Assembly (NCBI RefSeq): GCF_900111805.1
Contig: NZ_FOJN01000003.1
Span: forward strand, 248,001 to 312,000
Direction of reading: 5' to 3'
DNA length: 64,000 nt
Origin: Rhodococcoides kroppenstedtii
GTDB taxonomy: Bacteria > Actinomycetota > Actinomycetes > Mycobacteriales > Mycobacteriaceae
In this document: positions 1 through 7,513 of the stretch, piece after piece
How the letters are laid out: every line of letters begins with the position of its first letter
Position numbering within the stretch: position 1 is the stretch's first letter
Translations under genes and position numbers: made by a program
The notes under the pieces: generated by a model
What the model was told of the DNA's origin: nothing
The model's database searches: none
The model's input: only the letters and a program-made list of their open reading frames with translations

Positions 1-185
1 GTGCCTTCCTTCGCGACAGTGGCCTTAAAGCTGCGGTGTAACGGCGTGTGGATCAGAGTGGTCATCTTCGTCAGGTCGGCACTGGAATCGACAAAAGTTG
101 TCTCCACCGACGGTGCGGGCGCGGCGCCCTGCGTCGGCGCCGCCGAACGGCGCGGACCCAAGGAACTCGACTTGTTGAGGCTCAT
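1..185 (-). CDS. Small plasmid partition protein (ParB-like), 3' end outside window
   Basis: The minus-strand frame opens at ATG 185 and stays open to the window edge, giving about 61 residues that begin MSLNKSSSLGPRRS. The start overlaps the ParA stop codon in an ATGA arrangement (stop 182-184), so the two are translationally coupled. The visible part ends in THTPLHRSFKATVAKEG, which resembles the start of the ribbon-helix-helix domain in small ParB/CopG-type partner proteins; most of that domain lies beyond the window. By analogy with type Ib partition loci it would bind the centromere repeats near 0.8-1.0 kb and activate ParA. Family assignment rests on context and a short motif. Confidence 0.6.
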   Translation of the reverse strand, partial: MSLNKSSSLGPRRSAAPTQGAAPAPSVETTFVDSSADLTKMTTLIHTPLHRSFKATVAKEG

Positions 186-766
186 GACATGGACTCCTCG
201 ATCTCGCGGACCACGTCGCTGTAGCCCTCGTCGTGGCGTGGCGTGGTACCGAATGTCGACCTGACTCGCTCTTTCATCGGGATCACGGTGTCGAATCGGG
301 GGACGTCGTTGTCGTCGAACACCTGCTTGGCTTCGTCCAAAAGCCTGGTTCCGAGGCGCGCGGCGGTGATGAGGACGCCGAAGGGAAGCCGGCCTTGGAT
401 CGAGGGGAGCGTCTCCCACACTCGGGCTGTGTCCAGGCCCGTCGCTTGGGTCGGAAGGATAACGAAATCCGATGCGGCGATGGCGGCGTCGATGACCTGC
501 CCGTCGCCGGGCGGGGTATCGATGATGACGACTTGCCCCTCCCCCGCGGTGTACTTGGTCAGCCTCTTCATGTTGGCCACTTCGACCTTGAACGGCAACG
601 GATCGCCACTTTCGGCGGCCCGGTCGGCCCAATCGGTCGCTGATCCCTGCTTGTCCAGGTCGAGCATCACAACTTTGTCGCCGCGTTTGCTGTACGCGGC
701 AGCTAGGTAGATCGCGCTTGTCGTCTTGGCGGTGCCACCTTTGGTGTTCACCATGCTGATGATCAT
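182..766 (-). CDS. parA: ParA-family partition ATPase
   Basis: This is a ParA/MinD-type ATPase of 194 residues, the size of small type Ib partition ATPases that lack an N-terminal DNA-binding domain. The deviant Walker A motif KGGTAKTT is at residues 9-16, followed by VVMLDLDKQGSATDW and the Walker B-like VVIIDTPPGDG. The frame extends upstream to 826, but ATG 766 has a strong GGAGGAGGGG Shine-Dalgarno just upstream and starts MIISMVNTKGG as in relatives. It probably segregates the element by binding nucleoid DNA and responding to the small partner protein encoded immediately downstream. The repeat array directly upstream is the likely site of action and possibly of autoregulation. Confidence 0.9.
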   Translation of the reverse strand: MIISMVNTKGGTAKTTSAIYLAAAYSKRGDKVVMLDLDKQGSATDWADRAAESGDPLPFKVEVANMKRLTKYTAGEGQVVIIDTPPGDGQVIDAAIAASDFVILPTQATGLDTARVWETLPSIQGRLPFGVLITAARLGTRLLDEAKQVFDDNDVPRFDTVIPMKERVRSTFGTTPRHDEGYSDVVREIEESMS

Positions 767-801
767 GCCTCTGCCCCTCCTCCGGTCCAGTACTACCAGC
801 A

Positions 802-1026
802 AGCTGTGTATACAGCTGTACGGCACACGGTTCTACGGAAACCCGGATAGCTGTATCTACAGCAAACCGGCAGCCGTGTACCTGTAATGCCGTGTAACCA
901 TACAACCAGTAAACCGTGTTGCTGTATACCGCATTCACGGTATCACAGCTAACCGTGTACCTGTATATGCAGAAGCCTGTATCTACAGCTTGCTGTATGC
1001 GGCGCCCGGTAATACAGCTATACAGT
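802..1026. repeat. Iteron-like repeat array, candidate centromere (parS/parC) or origin
   Basis: About 225 bp upstream of parA is AT-richer than its surroundings and packed with short related words. Perfect inverted pairs include GCTGTA-TC-TACAGC (850-863) and AGCTGT-GTAT-ACAGCT (802-817). Further GCTGTA or TACAGC half-sites lie at 815-820, 921-926, 984-989, 992-997 and 1013-1018. A second word, CCGTGTA or CCGTGTAC, occurs near 874, 890, 914 and 953, twice followed by CTGTA. Repeats of this kind upstream of a type Ib parA are typical centromeres recognised by the small partner protein; an iteron-type replication origin is the alternative. Confidence 0.7.
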
Positions 1027-1171
1027 TTAGGCGTACGCTGGCTCGGACGCCGGTGCACTCCGGATAGCCAACTCGCTCACTAAAAGGGGCGAGCCGCCGG
1101 CGGCGCTCGGGGCCGGGCTCAAACGGCGCACGCGGAGAGACCTCCGTCCGTACTGACCTCAGTACGTGCGG

Positions 1172-1547
1172 CTAGTTGCAGTCGCGACTTGCCAACCGAC
1201 CGCCAACGCCGTCGAAGAACGCAGACGTACGGGGAAAGCCCGCGGCGGCGTCAGTGGGGCCGTCGAGCATGCCGAGTAAGCGGTTGGCAAGCTGTTCGGT
1301 AGCAGTGTCACGGGTTTCGCCGAGGGCGTGCAGGACGCGTTCCGCCCACGGATCAGGGTTGGGGGGAGTGGAGGATTGCCGCCGCGGCGGCCCGTAACTG
1401 CGCTATGGATGCGGTCGCCGTGAAGGAGCCTTCCGGTGCGGTTGCCATGAACGAGTTGGTGCGAATGTCGTCGAGGACAGCGCGGGCGTAGGTCTCGACT
1501 TCGGCGGCCGCGATCGTCAGGTGCTCCTCGGGGACGCCGGTGAACAT
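1172..1547 (-). pseudogene. Unrecognised small protein, apparently frameshifted at a C6 run
   Basis: The first frame gives 64 residues from ATG 1547 (starting MFTGVPEEHLTIAAAEV) and stops at 1353. Where it stops, another minus frame continues with protein-like sequence NPDPWAERVLHALGETRD and ends at the TAG at 1172-1174. The two are joined across a homopolymer of six G on the plus strand (about 1362-1367); removing one base fuses them into roughly 125 residues. The second part has no good start codon of its own, which favours a frameshift (real or sequencing error) over two genes. It follows the primase gene and could belong to the replication operon. Function not recognised. Confidence 0.5.
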
Positions 1548-1621
1548 GGTCTGTAACGGGCTGTGGGGTGCGGTCGCGGGTTCCTCCTGTGGGTTAGTGG
1601 GTTTCGGTGCGGTCGAGGGTG

Positions 1622-3751
1622 TCAGAGATGGTCGGCAGGTGCAGGACTCGTTGCTGCTCCAAGCTGTACGGCACTACGTCTCGGCGACGCCGTGACCGCG
1701 TCGAGCAGTTCGGGCAGGGCCGCGTAGGGGTCGTGTTCGGGTCTGTAGCGGTGTTCGTCGGCCATGATGGCGTCCCAGAGCCCTTCGTCCGGTGGGGTGC
1801 GGCCGTCGTCGACCGTGACCAGCGGTGGGGGTGGGGGAGCGGTGCGAGCTTCCTCGTGGGCGTCGAGCCATTCGCGCCAGACGATGCGTTCGGCGCGGTG
1901 ACGAACGATGCGGGTGTGGACGGCCGAGGCGAGGCCGTGTCGAGCGGCGAGGGTGTCGAGGTCGGTGGGGCCGCGCTGCACCAGGCCGTCGCCCGTGACG
2001 GTGAGAAGGCCGGCAGTGCGCAGATCCAGGAGGGTTTCGTACCCGCTGCTGCGTCCGATCCGTATGCGCTCGAACAGTGCGTCGACAGTCATAGGGGACT
2101 CCGCCGCTAGGACGGCGTCGTAGAGAACGCGGTGGCGGTACCCGACGACGCTCCACACCGGGTGCACCGCTCCGATCGGCGGAAACGCCGTACTGACCGC
2201 TGATTCGCCTCCTGCGCCCTCGACCCCCTTCGCGGGCACTAGGGCATACCGATCCGCATTCTGGCCGGCCCCGCGCTCGATCAACAGCAGCGGTGAACCA
2301 GGGATGTCGCGCATACGAGCCAGGGTGTCCCACACCGTCGTCTCCGGAAGCAAGCCGGCCGCCGTGGACAACGACCGCCCACCCAATGCCACCACGGGAA
2401 CACCGTCGACGACCTCCCCACCGACGGCAGCCCCCCACGCCAGTGCCTGCACCACAGCGTGTGTGGTCCAGCGATCCCGTCGACCCGAATACACCGAGGA
2501 CACCCACCGTTGAGCGAGAGCAAGCCAGGCCGTCGTTGCCGGATCAACAATGCCCCCGACTTCGTACCCCCCTGTGTGCTTTAACTTGTGCCCGATATCC
2601 CGGACTGGGTCGGGGAGTGTCGATGCGGCCCAGCTCAGGGCGCGGGCGCAGTCACGAGCGATCGCCGCTGCGGGGGCGCGGTAATGCTCGTACGCCCGAC
2701 GTATGCCGGCCCAACCGTCGTCGGTCAAAACACGATCGGTGATGACGGCCGCGGTGTCGCCGGCCAGGACGGCGTGGGTGATGACCGACTGACGCGCCTC
2801 GGACCGCGACGGCCACCGGGTGGTGTCGAGGCGGCCGGTGGCGGCGAACGCGGCGACCGCCGCCGGCGGGGGAGCGGTGCGGCACAGCCGTGGATGCAGG
2901 CGCGCCGAGCTGCCGGCGCCGACGATGCGCTCGCTCGCCGTGATCGCCGCGACCTCCGCCCGGACCGCCCGACGGTGCGAGCTGGCGGCACGGGTGTTCG
3001 CCGACGTCTCCGTGGCGGCGCAGGAGAGTGGGGCGGTACCGGCGCCGCCGAGAAGTGCGCCCAGACGAGGGAGGAACGCCGGGTCCGAGCCCACGGTCAG
3101 CGTGTCGATCGCATCGTGGAGCTCGCCCGCCAGCTCGCGGACGCCACCTTCCCTGCACGCAGCTCCGGGGACGGTGATGCATCCGGTGGCAGGGTTGGTC
3201 ATCGGAACGATGTCGAGCGTCGGAAGCCGAGCGGCGAGCAAGCCCAGCAGCGGACGAACCTCATCGACGCCGACCGACTGGCCAGCAGCGAGCGGAACCA
3301 GGACGTGGGCGCCGCCGCTGGTGGACGTATCGACCACCGGACGGCCACCGCACTCGCCCAACCAGCCCAACGCTCGGGCGACGTCGGCTTTCACCGCGTC
3401 GCCGCCTCGGGTCTTGGCGTCGAAATCCAACGCCAGCACACGCGCACGACCGCGAACGAACAGCGGAACAGCTGCCGGAACCGGCGGACGTTTCGTCGTC
3501 AACGGCCGCGCCTCGGTGAAACCCTTCGCCACCGAGTCGTACAGGCGCATAGACCGACGAGCAGCCAGCATCGGGGCCAACCGCCGCCACACCACATCGG
3601 GTGTCGGCCGCGCCGGTTCCGGGGACGCGACACGTGCGGAGCTTCTTGGAGCTGCGTCAGGGCGCGATGTATCCTGAGACCTGTCCAGCAAGACAGTCCC
3701 TTCGGGGTCATGCAGTACCGGGAAACGAGTTGGTACCTCGTCTCTCACCAA
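1622..3751 (-). CDS. Plasmid replication primase-polymerase (AEP superfamily)
   Basis: A 709-residue protein with features of archaeo-eukaryotic primases found on actinobacterial plasmids. LALDFDAK near residues 106-113 supplies the acidic metal-binding pair, VDTSTSGGAHVLVPL (about 140-154) matches the SxGxH-type nucleotide-binding motif, and DIVPM near residue 190 could supply the third catalytic acid. The C-terminal half has helical regions that may hold helix-turn-helix domains. Expected role: initiator or primase for replication of the element, acting near the repeats at 0.8-1.0 kb. The start is uncertain: the frame opens with TTG/GTG at 3751/3748 and has internal ATGs near residues 61 and 68. 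A hairpin lies just upstream. Confidence 0.7.
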   Translation of the reverse strand: MVRDEVPTRFPVLHDPEGTVLLDRSQDTSRPDAAPRSSARVASPEPARPTPDVVWRRLAPMLAARRSMRLYDSVAKGFTEARPLTTKRPPVPAAVPLFVRGRARVLALDFDAKTRGGDAVKADVARALGWLGECGGRPVVDTSTSGGAHVLVPLAAGQSVGVDEVRPLLGLLAARLPTLDIVPMTNPATGCITVPGAACREGGVRELAGELHDAIDTLTVGSDPAFLPRLGALLGGAGTAPLSCAATETSANTRAASSHRRAVRAEVAAITASERIVGAGSSARLHPRLCRTAPPPAAVAAFAATGRLDTTRWPSRSEARQSVITHAVLAGDTAAVITDRVLTDDGWAGIRRAYEHYRAPAAAIARDCARALSWAASTLPDPVRDIGHKLKHTGGYEVGGIVDPATTAWLALAQRWVSSVYSGRRDRWTTHAVVQALAWGAAVGGEVVDGVPVVALGGRSLSTAAGLLPETTVWDTLARMRDIPGSPLLLIERGAGQNADRYALVPAKGVEGAGGESAVSTAFPPIGAVHPVWSVVGYRHRVLYDAVLAAESPMTVDALFERIRIGRSSGYETLLDLRTAGLLTVTGDGLVQRGPTDLDTLAARHGLASAVHTRIVRHRAERIVWREWLDAHEEARTAPPPPPLVTVDDGRTPPDEGLWDAIMADEHRYRPEHDPYAALPELLDAVTASPRRSAVQLGAATSPAPADHL

Positions 3752-3760
3752 ACTCGAGAA

Positions 3761-3796
3761 CCCTCGCCCTCTGCCAAGGGTGGGGGTTTTTCGGTG
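3761..3796. promoter_or_regulatory. Stem-loop between the RHH gene and the primase gene
   Basis: An imperfect inverted repeat pairs AACCC with GGGTT and CCCT with AGGG around a short loop. On the plus strand it is followed by a run of T, so it resembles a rho-independent terminator in that direction. On the minus strand it lies in the leader of the primase mRNA, where it could act as an attenuator or mask translation start. No plus-strand gene ends here, so a leader role is at least as likely. Confidence 0.35.
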
Positions 3797-3844
3797 AATG
3801 GCCTTCGGCGCTGCGTTATGCGTTTATGTGCAGTGCTCTTTCCA

Positions 3845-4045
3845 TCAGACGGCCAGTTTCAGCTCCTCCTGGTTCAGCTCTCGTACGAGATCGGGCCGGT
3901 TGTGCGCGACCGCGATGAGGTCGGCCAAGTACTGACTCACCGACGAACATCCCCGGTCACGCGCAGCTTGCTCAACGAGCGCACTGAGCTCAGGGGCCAC
4001 TCTCGTGCCCATGAGCCGCCGCTCGCCCTTCGACGGCAATGGCAT
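3845..4045 (-). CDS. Ribbon-helix-helix DNA-binding protein, antitoxin- or copy-control-like
   Basis: A 66-residue protein with the pattern of a ribbon-helix-helix domain: beta segment RLMGTRVAPEL, helix ALVEQAARDRGC, and the turn SVSQYLADLIAVA. It resembles CopG/Arc-type regulators and antitoxins. ATG 4045 has a GGAG sequence about ten bases upstream; ATG 4012 (MGTRVAPEL) is the alternative. It lies upstream of the replication primase on the same strand, so it may repress that gene as a copy-number regulator. No toxin-like partner is adjacent, which makes a classical toxin-antitoxin role less likely. Confidence 0.6.
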   Translation of the reverse strand: MPLPSKGERRLMGTRVAPELSALVEQAARDRGCSSVSQYLADLIAVAHNRPDLVRELNQEELKLAV

Positions 4046-4409
4046 CGTTCAGCCTCTCCGCGGACTCCCAATCCGTGTCGCTCATCCTGTTACAGATCGG
4101 CGAGATTTGGCGGACCGACACGCCGGGGCACGTGGTTGCTCTCGTCCACCACTCCCGATCCACCGCGCTTTCGGGTCAAGACCCACGTGTGAGCTACAAC
4201 ACGACCGCCGCACAACGTGAGCTCGGCCGCAACCGATGCCTCAATGGCGTGCAAACAATGGACAAGCAGGCACGCGCGGCTTAGTGTCCTCCAACAGACC
4301 AGAGCGCGCTCTGGCTATTCCCCGGTTCGTGGGCTTCCCCGTATCGGATGACAAAGCTCCGCGCAGCCGCAAGGCACCGCGCTTCGTCATCGACCGGGAG
4401 GTGCCCGAA

Positions 4410-5213
4410 GTGACCGTGACAACCGTGCACCACCTGAACTGCGGCACTTTCAAGCCACTCGGTGTACAGATGGTCACGCACGTGCTGCTCTGCGAAACAG
4501 CCGATGATGGTCTGGTTCTGGTGGATACGGGCATCGGGATGTCCGACGCGGCCGATCCGTCCACCCTAGGTGCCGCCGCAAACCTGTTGTCTCCAGACCT
4601 CACCACGGGGTCCAGCGCATACTGCCAAATCCGAGCCTTGGGCCTCGACCCTGCGGATGTAACCAACATCGTGGCAACCCATCTCGACTACGACCACATC
4701 AGCGGGGCATCGGACTTCCCGCACGCGATGGTCCACCTCACCGAAGTCGAGTTGACGGCTGCGCTGGGGGCCCCGCAGCCGCGCTATCGCCGCGCGCACA
4801 TCGATGCTCTGACGGGAGGTCGGTTCAAGGCCTACGCCGGAACGTGCGATGCGCTGCTGGGCTTCTCCGGCGCATACCCCCTCGCCGGTCTGGACGGCCT
4901 GTGGCTTGTTCCCCTGCAAGGCCACAGCGCCGGGCACGCCGCTGTCGCGGTACGAATCGGCAACCGGTGGATCCTCCACGCCGGCGACGCGTTCTTCCAT
5001 CACAGTGCGATAGGACCTAGCGCACCCACTCACGCCTCGGGCCGCCGCCGGACGAGTTTGCTCGAGAAGCTTCTGGCGGCGGACCGCTCGAGAATCGGCA
5101 CAAACCACCGAAGGCTGTCGGAGTTGGCAGCATCGCACGAGCACGACGTCCAAGTGTTGTGCTCCCACGACCGGTATCTGTTCGACCAATCAACAACGGA
5201 GAGCGCCCCGTGA
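4410..5213 (+). CDS. Metallo-beta-lactamase-fold hydrolase
   Basis: An MBL-fold metalloenzyme of roughly 270 residues. THLDYDHISGA is a variant of the zinc-binding HxHxDH motif in which the second histidine is aspartate, seen in part of the lactonase-like branch. Later ligands are suggested by GHSAGHAA and LHAGDAFFHH. The frame is open from 4236, but GTG 4410 (MTVTTVHHLN) follows a GGGAG site and removes an unconserved N-terminus; GTG 4401 is also possible. The stop overlaps the next gene by GTGA, so the two form a coupled pair. Substrate unknown; a lactone or similar ester is a guess from fold alone. Confidence 0.75.
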   Translation: MTVTTVHHLNCGTFKPLGVQMVTHVLLCETADDGLVLVDTGIGMSDAADPSTLGAAANLLSPDLTTGSSAYCQIRALGLDPADVTNIVATHLDYDHISGASDFPHAMVHLTEVELTAALGAPQPRYRRAHIDALTGGRFKAYAGTCDALLGFSGAYPLAGLDGLWLVPLQGHSAGHAAVAVRIGNRWILHAGDAFFHHSAIGPSAPTHASGRRRTSLLEKLLAADRSRIGTNHRRLSELAASHEHDVQVLCSHDRYLFDQSTTESAP

Positions 5214-6286
5214 GCACCGCCAAGCCCGACTGGCTGCTGATCGAAACACTGGGGGCGACTCGCTGCACGACGGACGGCCCCGAAAACACCTGCGCACCAA
5301 CCGTCATCGCAACTGGGATCGAACCCCGCGACTTCGTGGGCATGATCCGTCGTATCAAGGCTGCGTTCACTGACTCGGCAGTTGAGTCGGTCACAGACGC
5401 TATAGACGCCGTGCTCGTCAATGCCGCTTCCTACGTCGAGCCCGTCGCCGAACCCGGCGCAGCCCGGGCCGTCCATGCTCACCCCGTGCTCGGTCCCGAC
5501 GGAACCGTGTTCGGAATCGAGGTCTGGGTGGGGCGGGGCACACCGCCGCCGCGACTGTCGGTGGGCACATTCGACTTCGACTGTTCCACCGATATACCCC
5601 GACACGGCAACGGGCTCGACCAATCCGTACTGGGTGCGGACAGGACGAACGACGGCGTTCCCCTCACCGTGGCGTCGGTGTGGTCGCGGTTCAGCGTGTT
5701 CGAGAACGAAGCCGGCTACTTCGAGTACGTCCGCGACATCAAGGACGGAGAGAGCTCTTACGGGCGCACTTTTCACACACCGATCCGTCTGGTGGGCCTG
5801 GACGGCGACGACCGCGATGTTCAGATGAGCACCAGGAGTCTTGGAACTCGAATCAACGGAATTGTTCAGGTTCTCCACCGATACGAGGGCAGCGCCGTGA
5901 CCGACCGCCTGATTACCCGAACTGTCGCGGCCCGGTTCAAGCTCGCGACAGGAGCAACGCTGGCGCGTATCGACCTCGACACCGGCATCGTCAAGGAGTG
6001 GTTGTCGGAGTTCAGTAGTCCGTTCGCAGCCGCTCAGGTGAATCCGCTCGATGTCGAGCCTGCCAGCCAAGACCGTTACCGAGTTGCCCTTGATCAGATC
6101 GCAACCGGAGTTGAGCAGCAGACCGAGTTGCAGTTGTTCGTCAGGTTGGACGCGGCGACCCCGTACTCGCCCGTTCAGATCACCCTCTCCGGCGTCGAAG
6201 CCGGCGCACGAGACGCCTCGCGGAACCGGCTCAAGGAAGGACTTCTCGAAGTACACGCCCCACTCGAGGTCGGCGGTGCTTGGTGA
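5210..6286 (+). CDS. Unrecognised sensor-like protein paired with the MBL hydrolase
   Basis: A 358-residue soluble protein beginning MSTAKPDWLLIETLG at GTG 5210, which overlaps the MBL-gene stop and is preceded by GGAGAGC. Two parts can be seen: an N-terminal PAS/GAF-like region (with FGIEVWVGRGTPPPR, GYFEYVRDI and a TPIRLVGLDG segment) and a C-terminal alpha/beta region from about residue 225. It resembles uncharacterised mycobacterial and rhodococcal PAS/GAF-like proteins; no catalytic motif is evident. Tight coupling to the MBL enzyme suggests both act on or sense the same compound. The convergent HTH gene at 6340 could be a third member of this small unit. Confidence 0.5.
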   Translation: MSTAKPDWLLIETLGATRCTTDGPENTCAPTVIATGIEPRDFVGMIRRIKAAFTDSAVESVTDAIDAVLVNAASYVEPVAEPGAARAVHAHPVLGPDGTVFGIEVWVGRGTPPPRLSVGTFDFDCSTDIPRHGNGLDQSVLGADRTNDGVPLTVASVWSRFSVFENEAGYFEYVRDIKDGESSYGRTFHTPIRLVGLDGDDRDVQMSTRSLGTRINGIVQVLHRYEGSAVTDRLITRTVAARFKLATGATLARIDLDTGIVKEWLSEFSSPFAAAQVNPLDVEPASQDRYRVALDQIATGVEQQTELQLFVRLDAATPYSPVQITLSGVEAGARDASRNRLKEGLLEVHAPLEVGGAW

Positions 6287-6339
6287 TCAAGACACACGCC
6301 TACCGGCCGCAAGACCGTTTCACACCGTCAGGGCTGCTT

Positions 6340-6798
6340 TCAGGCGAGGGTTCCGGCAGGTCGGCGACGCGCCCGTTCGTAAGCGGCCCGGTAGACGGGC
6401 TGTTCGACTCCCACCAGCTTCGACAGCACTTCGAGCTTGTCGTCAGTCAGCGGTATGTCTGCTCGCTCGATGCGGCCAACCACGGCGGTCGGCAGCTCTG
6501 CCATCTGGCCGAGTTGAGGTTGCGTCAAACCTCGAAGAACGCGCAGGTCCGAAGGAAATCGTTCATCGAGCGGGACATTCACGACGTCCTCGATGCGGAT
6601 GTCGAGAACCGCTGTGACGGCGGCCAACACGTCTACCTGGGGCGTCCTGATGCCGCTTTCCCACTGGTAGATCGTTGCGGCCGACACGCCAGCAGCACGC
6701 GCCGTCTCCGCAATCGTCAGACCAGCGCCGGAGCGTGCAGCGAGTCGCGACTCCCTGAGGCGCGAGGGGTCGAAACCTCTCAGCACCCGCCGACTCAT
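6340..6798 (-). CDS. XRE-family regulator with two helix-turn-helix segments
   Basis: About 152 residues from ATG 6798 (MSRRVLRGFDPSRL), which has AGGAAT five bases upstream; ATG 6825 is an alternative. A first HTH is clear in LTIAETARAAGVSAATIYQWESG. A second similar region includes LRGLTQPQLGQMAELPTAVVGRIE. Two HTH units in one chain would fit recognition of spaced direct repeats, and just such repeats lie in its own promoter region (6856-6888). It is likely an autoregulated repressor controlling the divergent transcript toward the transfer operon starting at 7.5 kb. That regulatory link is inferred from position. Confidence 0.75.
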   Translation of the reverse strand: MSRRVLRGFDPSRLRESRLAARSGAGLTIAETARAAGVSAATIYQWESGIRTPQVDVLAAVTAVLDIRIEDVVNVPLDERFPSDLRVLRGLTQPQLGQMAELPTAVVGRIERADIPLTDDKLEVLSKLVGVEQPVYRAAYERARRRPAGTLA

Positions 6799-6855
6799 TC
6801 TATTCCTGCGCTCATCAGTGGACACTTTGCCGCATCCCTTCTAGAGTGTTTATCT

Positions 6856-6888
6856 GACAGTCTCATATCGACTGTCTCATAACGACAG
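6856..6888. promoter_or_regulatory. Tandem 14-bp-spaced operator upstream of the XRE gene
   Basis: The heptamer TCTCATA occurs twice (6861-6867 and 6875-6881) at a 14-bp interval and is flanked by related words CTGACAG, TCGACTG and ACGACAG. The array lies between the divergent XRE gene and the region leading into the transfer operon. It is the most likely binding site for the two-HTH regulator. Confidence 0.55.
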
Positions 6889-7513
6889 ACCAGAGGAGTC
6901 CGACAAGACTTTCAGAACCCCCGTGGCTGCGCTCGCTGATTGGGAGTCCGCACGCGCAACCACGGGAGCCACCACAACCAGAAGGCGCTAGGCGCCGGTC
7001 CAGTCGGGCTATTCCAGCCTAAAGGACCGCATCGTTGCCTGACGCCCAGCGAGAGGCGAAGCCCTGATGCACTCGTCCGACCTAGCTGGTCACCCGCTCT
7101 ACCATGTCACCTCATCTCAGCTGTGCACGTCGATATACGAAGGCGCTTCGTCCTTCGACCTGTTGGTGTGCAGCTTGCCGGTACATGGACCTGGCATCGA
7201 CCACGCGTGCGTCGGAGACGACGGCAGCGTGCTCGCGATATGGCCAGTCGAGCGTGGAGCCCGCCAGTTGTTCGGAGAATCCGCTACTCCCGTAGGCCGC
7301 GCTTCCTGACCGTTTGCGCCCGGCATGTCCGACGCGGTCCGGCTCTCTGCATGGACGGCGAATGGACACCTACACCGCACCGCCGCGTCCACCGGAAGGG
7401 GGTCACTACTCCAACTGAATTCACCTGTGCTGGACCGGAAGCCGCACCTTCCGGTCCTCACACGCAAGAACCGATCCGCAATCCGATTCCGAAGCGTTGA
7501 GTTGAAAGGCAGA
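6889..7513. other. Leader region of the transfer operon, mostly non-coding
   Basis: About 620 bp separate the XRE operator from the first clear transfer gene. It contains an inverted repeat CCCGTGG (6920-6926) and CCACGGG (6960-6966) around a 33-nt loop, which could be a leader structure or part of a transfer origin. A possible small gene lies at 7067-7309. I see no other convincing reading frame. Confidence 0.4.
7067..7309 (+). CDS. Possible small hypothetical protein
   Basis: An 80-residue frame starting MHSSDLAGHPLYHV with GAGAGG nine bases upstream of ATG 7067. Composition is more protein-like than competing frames (SFDLLVCSLPVHGPGIDHA), but no family is recognised and there is no domain. 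It sits in the leader before the transfer operon. It may be a real short cytosolic protein or a chance frame. Confidence 0.3.
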   Translation: MHSSDLAGHPLYHVTSSQLCTSIYEGASSFDLLVCSLPVHGPGIDHACVGDDGSVLAIWPVERGARQLFGESATPVGRAS

